Of a stretch of 43,546 nt of DNA, positions 8,518 to 18,959 are shown piece after piece (positions within the stretch are counted from its first letter, which is position 1; each line of letters begins with the position of its first letter). Both the position numbers and the translations under genes were made by a program. A model generated the notes under the pieces. It saw only the letters and a list, made by a program, of their open reading frames with translations, searched no databases and had not been told where the DNA came from. This DNA is from Spirochaetota bacterium (GTDB lineage: Bacteria; Spirochaetota; JAHITG01; JAFGFC01), in the NCBI GenBank assembly GCA_016931325.1, contig JAFGFC010000013.1:1-43546 (forward strand), written 5' to 3'.

Positions 8518-10071
8518 ATGAAGGAGTTCAAAAAGAAGCATAATGAAAATGGACCCTCGCAATTAAAACGCAAAGAACTGGAATTGGCATCTGTCTGCCG
8601 TATTGATGATATCAGGGACGCGACAACTGATATGAGATATTTTTTTCAATTACTGGTACGTGAATTAAAAAAGATATTTCAATGTAAAACCGGGGCTTTG
8701 TTCTACAAAGATGAGATCACAAAAAAGATCGAGATCAGTGTTATCTCTTCTCAAAAGAAAGTAGATACCAAAGCCCTGGAGAAAGTAGCCTGGCAGTCCA
8801 TGCTTAAAAAGAAGATGATCAAAAATCCCGGGGTCAGGGGATTAGGTCATTCGATCTGCCTCCCGGTGGTCTTCCATAACCGTTCCAACGGGTCCATTAT
8901 TTTAGGGGACAGAAAAAAAGGATTTACCGGGGAAGACATTTCCCTTCTGGAACTGCTAGAGTCACAGATCGATTCCGCTCTGGAGCACAAGATCGTTATC
9001 CGGAGATTGGAACAGAGGAATAACGAACTGACGGTACTTTACCGTATTGACAGGATAAGGGACACCATCGGAAATTTTGAAATCATGCTGAATCAGATCC
9101 TTACGGAGATATTAAAGGTGGTGCCGGCCAGGACCGGGTTTATCATGGTCTATAATGAAAGGAAGAAACGACTGGAATTAAAAGCGGTCAATCGCCTGAA
9201 AGTGAATCGGTCGTTTTTAAAAATAATAGCCCAGGAAGCCATTGATCAGGCTGAACTTGTGAAAACTGATAAATATATTACTCTGCCTCTGCTTTTGAAG
9301 AACAGGGTTATCGGCGTCTTTGGTGTGATAGACAGTCCTAAGGGAAAATTTGATATCTATGACGAAAGACTGTTGCGTGCCATCGGTTCACAGGCGGATA
9401 CGGCTATCTTTGAGGATCTTTCCAGGCAGAAAATAAAGGATATCTTCAAGCGGTATGTGGCTGAAGATGTTGTTGAAAAGATGCTGAAGGAAGACAAGGA
9501 TTTTCTGAAAGGATCAAAGGAGAATCTCTCCGTTCTGTTTTGTGATATGCGGGGTTTTACTTCGATGTCGGAAAAGATAGGCGATCCTGAAAAGCTTGTC
9601 ATTATCATTAATGAGTATCTGGGGACGATGGCTTCCGCCGTGTTGAACAATAAGGGGACACTGGACAAGTTTGTGGGAGATGAAGTGATGGCGATCTTTG
9701 GGGCTCCCATGCCCAACAGGGATCATGCCCGTATAGCGGTACAGACAGCCATCGATATGCAAAAGGCCATGAAGAGTTTGAATAAAAAGTGGGCGAAAGA
9801 AAAAAAGCCCACCAACAGCGTTGGTATAGGGATCAATTCGGGGGATATGATCGTGGGGAACATCGGGTGTGAGATCATGACAGACTATACGGTTATGGGA
9901 GATAAGGTTAATCTGGCTTCAAGACTCTGCGGTGCGGCGGCGCCGGGCCAGATACTTGTAACGGAATATACGTTTAAAAAAAGCAACAAATATTTCAGGT
10001 TCAAAAAACTGAGCCCCATTAAAGTAAAAGGCAAATCCAGGCCGGTCGACATTTATGAAGTCTGTTATTGA
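8518..10071 (+). CDS. Class III adenylate cyclase with two N-terminal GAF-like regions
   Basis: LSVLFCDMRGFT and DKFVGDEVMAIFG (metal Asp residues, substrate Lys), YTVMGDKVNLASRL (adenine-specifying Asp, Asn/Arg). Confidence 0.93.
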   Translation: MKEFKKKHNENGPSQLKRKELELASVCRIDDIRDATTDMRYFFQLLVRELKKIFQCKTGALFYKDEITKKIEISVISSQKKVDTKALEKVAWQSMLKKKMIKNPGVRGLGHSICLPVVFHNRSNGSIILGDRKKGFTGEDISLLELLESQIDSALEHKIVIRRLEQRNNELTVLYRIDRIRDTIGNFEIMLNQILTEILKVVPARTGFIMVYNERKKRLELKAVNRLKVNRSFLKIIAQEAIDQAELVKTDKYITLPLLLKNRVIGVFGVIDSPKGKFDIYDERLLRAIGSQADTAIFEDLSRQKIKDIFKRYVAEDVVEKMLKEDKDFLKGSKENLSVLFCDMRGFTSMSEKIGDPEKLVIIINEYLGTMASAVLNNKGTLDKFVGDEVMAIFGAPMPNRDHARIAVQTAIDMQKAMKSLNKKWAKEKKPTNSVGIGINSGDMIVGNIGCEIMTDYTVMGDKVNLASRLCGAAAPGQILVTEYTFKKSNKYFRFKKLSPIKVKGKSRPVDIYEVCY

Positions 10072-10091
10072 ATAAAACAAAAAATAGTTCC

Positions 10092-10120
10092 TTGTGTTTC
10101 ATGTCGTTTGGGTGTATAAT
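10092..10120 (+). promoter_or_regulatory. Sigma70-type promoter (TTGTGT-N17-TATAAT)
   Basis: TTGTGT 10092-10097 and TATAAT 10115-10120, 19 nt before the ATG at 10139. Confidence 0.5.
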
Positions 10121-10138
10121 TACACATAAGGTGACAGC

Positions 10139-10426
10139 ATGGTAAGAAAGGTAGAAGAATGCAAGTTGCGGCTTATCCGAAAAGCCAGCGGCCTTTTAGA
10201 TGAGATAAGACAGCAAAAAGAGGATTTCAGGAAATTGTTTGTGGAGAAATTTCACAGACAGGACGGGTATATCCTGAAGGAGAATCTGGCCACCTACGAT
10301 GCCGAGTGCGAATCCATCGAATGTATCCTGGTATGGCTTGAGGGTCTGGAGATGCGGTATCATACTTGTAAAAGACTGGGAGCCGGGATCAGGATGATCA
10401 TAGACTGTATCGAAGATACTGTCTGA
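10139..10426 (+). CDS. Hypothetical protein (95 aa)
   Basis: AAGGTGA ribosome-binding-site-like sequence before the ATG; promoter upstream; no family recognised. Confidence 0.65.
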   Translation: MVRKVEECKLRLIRKASGLLDEIRQQKEDFRKLFVEKFHRQDGYILKENLATYDAECESIECILVWLEGLEMRYHTCKRLGAGIRMIIDCIEDTV

Positions 10427-10455
10427 AGGGCTTTTTTGTTCCGGGTGTTTTCGGC

Positions 10456-12255
10456 TTGCATGACATGAAAAAATCTTTTTATAAAATTCCGTTTTTATTT
10501 TTTATTTTTCTTGTCCCGTTCATGCTTTCCGGCAGGACTATCCGCGGGTATTATGATGATTACAAGTCTATCGAAGATCAAAAAAAATGGGCTGAAGGGG
10601 AAACAATATTTTCCAGAGCCGTAAGGGAATATCCCGAAGAAGTGGGATTCTATACGATACTGAACCGCTGTTTGAGAGAACAGAAAAAGAACAGGCAAGC
10701 CCTGGAGCAGATCACAAAGACCTATGAACAATATCCCGATAATGAATACGTCCGGGACAGCTATATGTACAGTCTCCTTGGTTATGCCTGGCATCTGAAT
10801 GATCATGATAAAAAAACAGAGGCTTTTGTTTTATTTGAAAAAGCCTTTAACATGGACCCTGAGAACGAATGGAACATCAACGGGTACGGTTATATTTTAA
10901 AAGAGCAGGGGCGATTGAGTGATTCTATCGCTGTTCTTGAAAAGGGTTTGAAGAAATATGAAAAGAACGAGTACATCAGGGTTGGACTGTCCTGGGCTTA
11001 TTATGCAAGGGCTAACCTTTACAGGGACACAGGGGAACCTGAGAAGGCTGAGAACTTTTATAATCAAGCTCTGGCCTTGAATGACGATCAGTGGATTAAT
11101 TTGAATTATGGCATTCATCTGAGGAAAAAGAAAGATTATCAATCTGCCCTGAAAATTTTTGAAAAGGGCCAGGCGAAATTTATCTCCAATCAATATTTTA
11201 CAACTAACCTTATCATAACGTATTATGAATTCGAACGGGATCTTAAAGACAAGGGCCATGGTGACCGGGCGATCGCTGTGAGCCGAAAAGCAGCGGGGAT
11301 ATTTCCTGATGAACCCTGGTTCAAGACAGACCTTTCGGATTATTTTATGGAGAAAGGCGACTATGTAAGATCCGCTGAATATATCATCCGATCAGCCAAA
11401 GTAAAAAATAGAACAAGCATAGAAAAGAAAAGCGGGATCGATCTGGTCAATAATATGTTCAACCGCATGAAAGAACTGGTGTTTAAATTGTCTTCTGAAG
11501 AGAAATTTAAAGAAGGGTTTAACCTTATCAATAATATTGATCAATATTTTCCTGGCCATTATTCTTACCCGGCTTTAAAAGGGGAATTGTTGTATCATTC
11601 AGGTGAGAAAGAGAAAGGATTGGACCTTGTGTATAAGGCTTATGATATATATATCAAAGAATATCCGCAGCACGAAAAGAGCGTTGTGATCAAAATACCC
11701 TTAAAGGGAATGTTTCTTGTTTATGGGAACAGCCGCAGAGACACGATAACCCATGCCGGCATGAACCGGTTCTGTTTTGATTTCATGGGATGCAATGAAA
11801 AAGGGGAGATCAAAAAAAATGACCAGGCAGATTTAGGCACCAATGAAGAGTATTATGGATTCGGCTTGTCCATTTTTTCTCCTGTTGATGGCATCGTGGA
11901 AAGGGTAGTTGATGATAAAAAGGATCTGGCCCCATCCCGTGAATACAGATTATGGGATGGCAATATGATCTCGATAAGAGATAAGGATGGTCTACATTAT
12001 TATTTTGCCCATCATAAATTTCATTCTGCCAGGGTACAGGCAGGTGAGAAAGTCAAAGCCGGACAGATCATCGCTGAATTGGGAAATACCGGCATGACCA
12101 CTATCCCCCATCTCCATTTCGGGATTTACAGTGCTGACTGGGTCGTGTCTCTTCCGGTCCAATTCACAGATTACAGATTTGTAGGGAAGGATGGTTCAAT
12201 CAAACAGATAAAAAAAGGGGTTCCTCAAACCGAACAGATCATTCTTGTTGAATGA
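10456..12255 (+). CDS. TPR-repeat protein with C-terminal M23 (LytM-type) peptidase domain
   Basis: Signal-like N-terminus; TPR-like repeats; SPVDGIVERVV, HYYFAHH and PHLHFGIY motifs of M23. Confidence 0.88.
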   Translation: MHDMKKSFYKIPFLFFIFLVPFMLSGRTIRGYYDDYKSIEDQKKWAEGETIFSRAVREYPEEVGFYTILNRCLREQKKNRQALEQITKTYEQYPDNEYVRDSYMYSLLGYAWHLNDHDKKTEAFVLFEKAFNMDPENEWNINGYGYILKEQGRLSDSIAVLEKGLKKYEKNEYIRVGLSWAYYARANLYRDTGEPEKAENFYNQALALNDDQWINLNYGIHLRKKKDYQSALKIFEKGQAKFISNQYFTTNLIITYYEFERDLKDKGHGDRAIAVSRKAAGIFPDEPWFKTDLSDYFMEKGDYVRSAEYIIRSAKVKNRTSIEKKSGIDLVNNMFNRMKELVFKLSSEEKFKEGFNLINNIDQYFPGHYSYPALKGELLYHSGEKEKGLDLVYKAYDIYIKEYPQHEKSVVIKIPLKGMFLVYGNSRRDTITHAGMNRFCFDFMGCNEKGEIKKNDQADLGTNEEYYGFGLSIFSPVDGIVERVVDDKKDLAPSREYRLWDGNMISIRDKDGLHYYFAHHKFHSARVQAGEKVKAGQIIAELGNTGMTTIPHLHFGIYSADWVVSLPVQFTDYRFVGKDGSIKQIKKGVPQTEQIILVE

Positions 12256-12383
12256 TCTTTCCCTGTTGAGGGGAGCGGGTTTTCGATCTTCCCATAAATT
12301 GGGCTTTCTCTCTCTCTCTTTTAATAATTGTTGATTTATCTTCAGGATCAATTAATTTAGTGTATCCTGTTCAAGGAGATATA

Positions 12384-12824
12384 ATGAAAGTAAGAACGAG
12401 TATGGCATTGGATATGTCTATTGAGAAAGCCTTTCTGGAGATCCAGAAAATGTCTCACCTGATGAAGGTCTCTTCTCCTTTGATCGTATTCAGGCCGTTT
12501 CAAGATAATCCCCTTCCTCAAACAATGCGCGAAGGAAAAACGTATATTGTTTCCTTGAGGTTTTTAGGATTTATTCCTCTGGGAAAGCATGTTTTTACGA
12601 TCATGAAAATTGACAGGAAGAACAGGATCATGACAACTGATGAAAAAGGGTCTTTTATCAGGGTATGGAAACACAGGATGTCATTAAACAAGCAAAAAAA
12701 CAATTCAATTCTCTATACAGATGAGATCGAGATCAAAGCAGGGTTTTTAACCTTTTTGGTATGGGTGTTTACCCAAATCCTTTACAGGCACAGGCAAAGA
12801 AAATGGAAAAAGATGATACATTAA
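12384..12824 (+). CDS. Hypothetical SRPBCC-like protein
   Basis: AAGGAG RBS precedes the ATG at 12384 (track start 12360 lacks one); fold pattern suggestive only. Confidence 0.55.
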   Translation: MKVRTSMALDMSIEKAFLEIQKMSHLMKVSSPLIVFRPFQDNPLPQTMREGKTYIVSLRFLGFIPLGKHVFTIMKIDRKNRIMTTDEKGSFIRVWKHRMSLNKQKNNSILYTDEIEIKAGFLTFLVWVFTQILYRHRQRKWKKMIH

Positions 12825-12890
12825 GCGTTTCAGATCGATAGCCCCTTCTTTTAAGAATTATTTTTATCCCCCGATTTTAATAACAGGGTC

Positions 12891-14243
12891 ATGAAACTCG
12901 ATATATTTACAGGAAAGAGACAATATGGCATGGTATTGCTTGTTCTTATCGGTGTTTCCTGCTTTGCCATCAAATCAGGCAAAAAAAACTATTATTCAGA
13001 GGATATCCCGGCTGAGAAGCCCGGTTTCTGGCTGGATCATATGGATGATCCTGACAGGGTGATCCTGATCCCTGAGCAGATCAAAGAGATGAACGCGAAG
13101 ATCTTTAAAAAAGCGTATATCGATCATCCCTTTAACGAGATCAACCGCAAAAAGGGCTCTGTTATACGATCTCATCTTTTGCATCATCTGAAATGGGTCG
13201 GCCGATTTAAAAAATATAACCGGTATAACCAAAGGATCAACGGGATGAAATTTGTGCGAACCATGGAGCAATTGATGGATATTGACCGGATTCCGGAAAA
13301 TATAAACGTCAGATTCGGGCTTGTTGTTCATCCCACATATCTAAGGATCTTTCCCACTGATCAGATGGTCATGCAGAAAAAGAACGATCATCCTTTTGAT
13401 ATCCTCCAGCTTTCTTTTCTCGATACAGGTGAACCCCTTGCCCTTTACCATATTTCAAATGATAGAAAATGGGGTTATATTCTATCCACCCACAATACCG
13501 GTTGGGTGAAACTGGAGGATATCGCTCTGAGTTTTGAGAAAAAAAAGATCAGACGGTTTATTGAATGCGAGCCCTTTGTCATGGCCATAGATTGGGAAGT
13601 TCCGATCTACAAGAAGAGATCACTGGATATCATCTTTAATACTGTTCATATGGGGTCTAAATTACTACTTTTAGAGGAAAAGCCAGAATATTTTCAGGTC
13701 CTTTTACCCGAGAGGGACTTTAAGGGGAATTTAACCTTTCAGTATGGGTATGTGAAAAATAATGATCAGGTATCCTGTCATTATCTGAAGATGACCCCTC
13801 GCACCATTGCCCGTCAATCTTTCAGGATGCTTGGAGAACCTTACAGCTGGGGCGGTAAAAAGTTCAATACGGACTGTTCTTCCTTTATTAAAGTCGTATT
13901 CAGGACCATGGGCCTGGAACTGCCGCGTAATTCTTATGCGCAGGTCAGATCACTGAAGAATTACAGGGTGTCCGGAAAAAACCGTAAAAAAGTCATGGAT
14001 ACGTTAAAACCTTTTCAAACCCTTCTCTATGCCTCTGATCCCGGTCATATCATGCTTTACATCGGTGAATATCTGGGTCAGTATTATGTGATCCACAACA
14101 AATGGTCCTTCAAGGCCATGGTGAACCAGGAGGAAGAGGAGATCTTTATTAAAAGGACGATCGTCTCGGATCTGGCCCTGGGACAAGATTCTTCAGACGG
14201 CTCTCTTTTTGAAAGGATCAGGCGCATAGGATTTTTTCAATAA
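12891..14243 (+). CDS. NlpC/P60 family cell-wall hydrolase with SH3-like regions
   Basis: GEPYSWGGKKFNTDCSSFIKVVF (catalytic Cys), DPGHIMLYIGE (catalytic His). Confidence 0.9.
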   Translation: MKLDIFTGKRQYGMVLLVLIGVSCFAIKSGKKNYYSEDIPAEKPGFWLDHMDDPDRVILIPEQIKEMNAKIFKKAYIDHPFNEINRKKGSVIRSHLLHHLKWVGRFKKYNRYNQRINGMKFVRTMEQLMDIDRIPENINVRFGLVVHPTYLRIFPTDQMVMQKKNDHPFDILQLSFLDTGEPLALYHISNDRKWGYILSTHNTGWVKLEDIALSFEKKKIRRFIECEPFVMAIDWEVPIYKKRSLDIIFNTVHMGSKLLLLEEKPEYFQVLLPERDFKGNLTFQYGYVKNNDQVSCHYLKMTPRTIARQSFRMLGEPYSWGGKKFNTDCSSFIKVVFRTMGLELPRNSYAQVRSLKNYRVSGKNRKKVMDTLKPFQTLLYASDPGHIMLYIGEYLGQYYVIHNKWSFKAMVNQEEEEIFIKRTIVSDLALGQDSSDGSLFERIRRIGFFQ

Positions 14244-14245
14244 TG

Positions 14246-14263
14246 AGCCTGATGAATCAGGCT
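14246..14263 (+). terminator. Short stem-loop after the NlpC/P60 gene
   Basis: AGCCTGA-tgaa-TCAGGCT immediately after the stop codon; poor U-tract. Confidence 0.4.
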
Positions 14264-14319
14264 TCTCTTGACTTTGATCTTCAGGGTATTATTTTAATAG
14301 GAATTCTTTTATCAGAGGT

Positions 14320-15663
14320 ATGATCATGTCATTTTCTAAAATTATATTGTTCCTGTTGATCCTCATTACACCCGCTTTTCTTTTATGCGAAAGCGGGTTA
14401 AAACCCCGGATCGCTGTACTGGACCTGGAAGCCAAAGGGGTGACAGAGGATGAAGCCGGCGCGGTTACTGATTTCTTGAGGACAGATCTGGTGAACACCA
14501 AAGAGTTTACGGTGATCGAGCGCGCTCGCATGAAGGATGTTCTAAAGGAACAGCAGATGTCCCTTTCGGGTTTAACTGAAACAGAGAAAGCAGCCCGGGT
14601 CGGAAAGATTCTGAATTGCAGACTGATCATGGTGGGTTCATTGAGTAAACTGGGAGAAAAATATTTTCTCAATGTAAGGGTCGTGGATGTGGAAACCACG
14701 CAGACCAGCCTGGGGAAACGGGAAAGCAGTGACAAACTGGAAGAACTTTCAGATGTGTCCAAAAGTATAGCCTATCAGCTCGCCGGTATGGATTATAAGC
14801 AGGAAGAGATCGAGCAAATAGAAATGAAAGAAAAGATAAGATCTCCGGCCATTGGTTTTGACTTCAGGTTCAATATTACAAGAAGTATCAATCGTGATGA
14901 AGATATTGATGAGCAGATCATCCATGCCTGGCCGGAACCTTATACAACAAACTCCGGCACAACACGTTATAAATCTGAAAAGGATACAGATCCTTCCCTT
15001 TCTGATCTTCGCTTTAATGCTTTCCTGGGAGGATTGTATCTCGGGATAGGGATAAGGACCGTGACGGTCGAGAAAGGGATGGGGTCAGAACTCGTTGAAT
15101 CAGTGAACAATAATCCCTCCCTTTCGCAGAAAATCAATGAAACAAGGGAACATAAAATAAGGATAAAGGATCTGATGCTGGGACTGAGGGGCTGGACCCC
15201 CGGTCGTATCAATCCAAGGATAATCTATTTTACCTGGCGTACCATATCTGAAGAGTATACGGACCCTGTTGTCAAGCAGGAATTTTACGGACCGGGGTTG
15301 GGGATCGTTTTAAGGAATCCGGCTCCCTCCAAGAAAAAAGATGCCCTGGAATTAATCAGCTATCTGGAACTGCATTTTTCTTATCTGTGGCTGAATAAAT
15401 CAGATATTGTTCTGCAGGGAAGCCATTATGGTATTCTCGGCGGGGGAGAATTTGGTCTTGGATTACAGTTGAAACGATTGGGCCTTTACTGTCTTTTAAC
15501 CTATTCGCTTGATGTGTTCTATACAGCCTATGATTATAAGGAAGATATGGTATCCGGAAATATTATTTACAGCCAGTCAAAAGACGGAAGTCGTAAGGAA
15601 GTCTTTAAAGGGATCCTGTTCCGGCTGGGGTACACCTTTGATATGCAGGCTTTGTTCCGATAA
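14320..15663 (+). CDS. CsgG/LpoB-like N-terminal domain protein
   Basis: PRIAVLDLEAKGVTEDEAGAVTDFLRTDLVNTKEFTVIERARMKDVLKEQ is typical of the CsgG-like family; signal-like N-terminus. Confidence 0.8.
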   Translation: MIMSFSKIILFLLILITPAFLLCESGLKPRIAVLDLEAKGVTEDEAGAVTDFLRTDLVNTKEFTVIERARMKDVLKEQQMSLSGLTETEKAARVGKILNCRLIMVGSLSKLGEKYFLNVRVVDVETTQTSLGKRESSDKLEELSDVSKSIAYQLAGMDYKQEEIEQIEMKEKIRSPAIGFDFRFNITRSINRDEDIDEQIIHAWPEPYTTNSGTTRYKSEKDTDPSLSDLRFNAFLGGLYLGIGIRTVTVEKGMGSELVESVNNNPSLSQKINETREHKIRIKDLMLGLRGWTPGRINPRIIYFTWRTISEEYTDPVVKQEFYGPGLGIVLRNPAPSKKKDALELISYLELHFSYLWLNKSDIVLQGSHYGILGGGEFGLGLQLKRLGLYCLLTYSLDVFYTAYDYKEDMVSGNIIYSQSKDGSRKEVFKGILFRLGYTFDMQALFR

Positions 15664-15666
15664 GTA

Positions 15667-17058
15667 TCAGGTTAATTTTCTGAGTATATCCCAGAAGGCT
15701 CCGCGGTGCCCGGCTTTGATGGCATTGGTCAGGACCGTGTTCTGGTTATAATTGTAATCCCTTTTGTTCTTTCCATAGGAAAATAAGAACCTTTTATCAT
15801 GGGATGTCAGATCTTCCACAAAAGGAAATATCTTTTCCCCTATCTTTGATGAGAGAAAAAAGATCGGTTTTAGGAAATTATCATTATTCTCAATAACTCC
15901 GTAAAGATCCCTGTTCTGACTGATTATACCCTGTTCTTTTATCATATCAGCCAGCCCGGTATGATTATAGATCCTCACTCCCATGGCTGTTCCCACTACA
16001 TCCGGTTTGATCTCTTTCATAAGATCTATGGTCTCGCGGCAGGTCTTTTCGTCTTCCCCCGGTCCTCCCAAGAGAAGATCGAACATAAAGGTCAGGCCGG
16101 CTTTTTTGCAGTCCTTCCCTGTCCGGATGAGATCATTGGCTGTAAAATCCCGTTTATAGGTTTTCAGTATTTTATCGCTTCCTGAATCAGCCCCAAAATT
16201 GATACCTGCGCAACCGGCCTCTCTCATAAGATGGGCCAGATCAAGATCGAATGGCCCCGGGCTCATGTAAGCATACCATTTTATTTTTTTACCAAGGTCT
16301 TTTTTGATCATGGCTTCACAGATATGTGAAGCGTGCTCATAGGGGATATTGAATTCACTGTCGCATAGATGAAACGTATGGATATTTTGTTTTAAAAGAG
16401 ATTGGAACTCATCACAGACACTTTCCGGATCCCTTAACCTTATCCGGCAGCCTTTAGAGACAGGATCAGCGCAGTAGATACAGGCTTTGTTACAACCGCG
16501 TTTTGTTTCAAGGGAACCCTGGCCGCCTTCCCGGAAGTATCTGATATTGTTGAAAAGAACTCTTTTAGGATTGAGCCGGGACAAATCAGAGTATTGAACC
16601 TTATTTGTAATAAGGGTTCCCTCTTTTCTGTAGATCAGATTGGGAACGTTTTCAATGGCGGGATAATTTTTGATAAATTGATAGAAAGCTTCTCCATCTC
16701 CACAAATGCCATGATCCAGTTCGAGAAATTCCAGGATTTCACCGGGCATGACGGAAAATCCCACACCCCCGGCCACGATGGGGGAAGAGGTTGATTTTTT
16801 TATCTCTTCAAGGATCTTTTTCAAGTCCGGCAAAAAGAACCCCTTACCCGGAAAGGTGCAGTCATCCGTGTTCCTTATGGTAACACCGATAACATCAGGT
16901 CGTGTCTTTTGGATACTGTTTTTTATATCATTTTCAAAATTGAGGTCGAGGGTGAAAACATCGATCTTGTTTTTTATCAGATACTCTCCTACGTACTCCA
17001 GTCCGATAGGCGCAATGACCGGTTTGATCGTGTTGGTGTTGATCAGCAGAACTTTCAT
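15667..17058 (-). CDS. B12-binding-type radical SAM protein
   Basis: N-terminal cobalamin-binding-like region (LLINTNTIKPVIAPIGLEYVGEYL) and TKRGCNKACIYCADP (CxxxCxxC). Confidence 0.88.
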   Translation of the reverse strand: MKVLLINTNTIKPVIAPIGLEYVGEYLIKNKIDVFTLDLNFENDIKNSIQKTRPDVIGVTIRNTDDCTFPGKGFFLPDLKKILEEIKKSTSSPIVAGGVGFSVMPGEILEFLELDHGICGDGEAFYQFIKNYPAIENVPNLIYRKEGTLITNKVQYSDLSRLNPKRVLFNNIRYFREGGQGSLETKRGCNKACIYCADPVSKGCRIRLRDPESVCDEFQSLLKQNIHTFHLCDSEFNIPYEHASHICEAMIKKDLGKKIKWYAYMSPGPFDLDLAHLMREAGCAGINFGADSGSDKILKTYKRDFTANDLIRTGKDCKKAGLTFMFDLLLGGPGEDEKTCRETIDLMKEIKPDVVGTAMGVRIYNHTGLADMIKEQGIISQNRDLYGVIENNDNFLKPIFFLSSKIGEKIFPFVEDLTSHDKRFLFSYGKNKRDYNYNQNTVLTNAIKAGHRGAFWDILRKLT

Positions 17059-17182
17059 TATGTCTTTAATTTTTATTAGATTTCTGTATTTTGCCTGGTA
17101 TTAATATACAATCCGGGAAAGGATGTGTCAATGAAAGCCGTTGAAATTCAATTTTATTTTAGTATAATGGTCTGTAAGGAAA

Positions 17183-18871
17183 ATGGCCGGGTATATCAAA
17201 ACATTCTCTTTTCTCCTTTTATGGATTATCGCTTGTCCTGTTCTTCCTCTGTTCTCTCAGGTCGTGGTCTGGACCCAGCAGTGGGATTCAAGCGTGAATG
17301 ACTATGGTATGGATATTGCCGTTGACAGGGATTTTAACGTGTATTTGGCCGCTCAAAAAAGCAATTCTCCTATTGATGATGCCTTTATTATGAAATATAA
17401 TGTTTCAGGCACGCTGATATGGACCCAGCAGTATGCCGGAACCGGAGACGATACGGCGGAATGTATTACCCTTGATGAGGCAGGTGTCATTTACGTGGGA
17501 GGAAGGAAGAACGCCAGGCATTTTCTGAAAAAAATTGATCCTTCAGGGAATACGGTCTGGACACAGTCTTATGCCGGAGCCAATACCATTTTTGATATTG
17601 CTGTTGATGCCAACAAATCCGTTTATGTTACGGGAGAAAAGAATAACGGATCAAATATGGACTATTTTACGGTGAAGTATGATTCCCTGGCCAATTCCAT
17701 CTGGTCACAACAATATAACGCGACTGATGACGGCAATGGCGACCATGCTCTGGGGATCGTGGTCGATCCTGACGGGAATGTTTATATCACGGGTTATGTC
17801 TATAACGGTTTGTCCGAGCTGTGGGATTTTTTCACCATTAAATATAGTCCAGGCGGCAGTACAATCTGGACCCAGGTCTATGACAGCGGTAATGGGAGTG
17901 ACGGAGCCTGGAGCATAGCCCTGGACTCAGAAAAGAATGTTTATGTTACCGGGTACAGGGCCAATGGTCTTAACAGCGACTATTTCCTTGTAAAATATGA
18001 TGCGGGTGGGAACACTGTCTGGACCCAGATTTTTGACAAAGGGGTCCAGGATCAACCCCAGGCCATTACGGTCGATACCTATGATAATATTTATGTGACA
18101 GGCGTGATACATAATGGCATTGACCGCGATTTTTTTACTGTGAAATATGATCCTTCCGGCAATACCATTTGGACCCAGCAATATGGAAGCGGGAACGGGG
18201 ACCATGTGGCCAATGGTATTGCTGTTGATCACGAGCATAACGTCTATGTGACAGGGTATAAAGACCGAGGGGGTCCCAATTATGACATCTTTACCGTAAA
18301 ATATCAGCAGCCGCCTTACACGCCTTCTCTTGCGTCAGCCTCTTTTACTTCAAAACACTCCATACGGCTATCCTGGCCTGATGCGGTGAATGAGAATGAA
18401 TATCTGGTGTATCGCAGCACGGACAGCAATGCGTTCACCCTGGTGGGCACCCTGCCAAAGAACACCACCTCCTTTGCGGACAGCCAATCGATCGATCCGG
18501 CTTTGAAATATTTCTACAGGCTTGAAACGACCAATGCCGCCGGGCGGTCAGTGCCCTCCAATATCATGACAGCCCGGTCATGGTTCTCTGATACCCTGCA
18601 TAACGTCGTTGTTGGACCCAATCCTTTCAAGCCCCACGAGCAGCATCAGGATTTTGTCACATTCTATAATTTAACAGAGGAATTTGAACTGTCTGTCTAT
18701 GATATGTCTGGTAACAAAGTAGCCAGTATTATATCTGTTTCACCTGACGGACGGTTTTCGTGGCATCCCAGAAATAGTGAAGGGAAATATCTGGACAGCG
18801 GTATTTATATCTGTTATATTAAAGATACAAACGGGCATGAGAAGAAGCTGAAACTGATGATCATTCGTTAG
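17183..18871 (+). CDS. SBBP-repeat beta-propeller protein with FnIII-like and FlgD-Ig-like C-terminal domain
   Basis: Seven repeats of the type IAVDxxxNVYVTGY...FTVKYDxxGNTxWTQ; C-terminus GPNPFKP...LSVYDMSGNKV...YLDSGIYICYIKDTNGHEKKLKLMIIR. Confidence 0.88.
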   Translation: MAGYIKTFSFLLLWIIACPVLPLFSQVVVWTQQWDSSVNDYGMDIAVDRDFNVYLAAQKSNSPIDDAFIMKYNVSGTLIWTQQYAGTGDDTAECITLDEAGVIYVGGRKNARHFLKKIDPSGNTVWTQSYAGANTIFDIAVDANKSVYVTGEKNNGSNMDYFTVKYDSLANSIWSQQYNATDDGNGDHALGIVVDPDGNVYITGYVYNGLSELWDFFTIKYSPGGSTIWTQVYDSGNGSDGAWSIALDSEKNVYVTGYRANGLNSDYFLVKYDAGGNTVWTQIFDKGVQDQPQAITVDTYDNIYVTGVIHNGIDRDFFTVKYDPSGNTIWTQQYGSGNGDHVANGIAVDHEHNVYVTGYKDRGGPNYDIFTVKYQQPPYTPSLASASFTSKHSIRLSWPDAVNENEYLVYRSTDSNAFTLVGTLPKNTTSFADSQSIDPALKYFYRLETTNAAGRSVPSNIMTARSWFSDTLHNVVVGPNPFKPHEQHQDFVTFYNLTEEFELSVYDMSGNKVASIISVSPDGRFSWHPRNSEGKYLDSGIYICYIKDTNGHEKKLKLMIIR

Positions 18872-18959
18872 TATTTTATTGATCATATCAGGTTATGATT
18901 CTCAGATATTTGTTGACCTTTTGGGAATTGTTTAATACTTTGCTTACAAGGAAAGCGCC

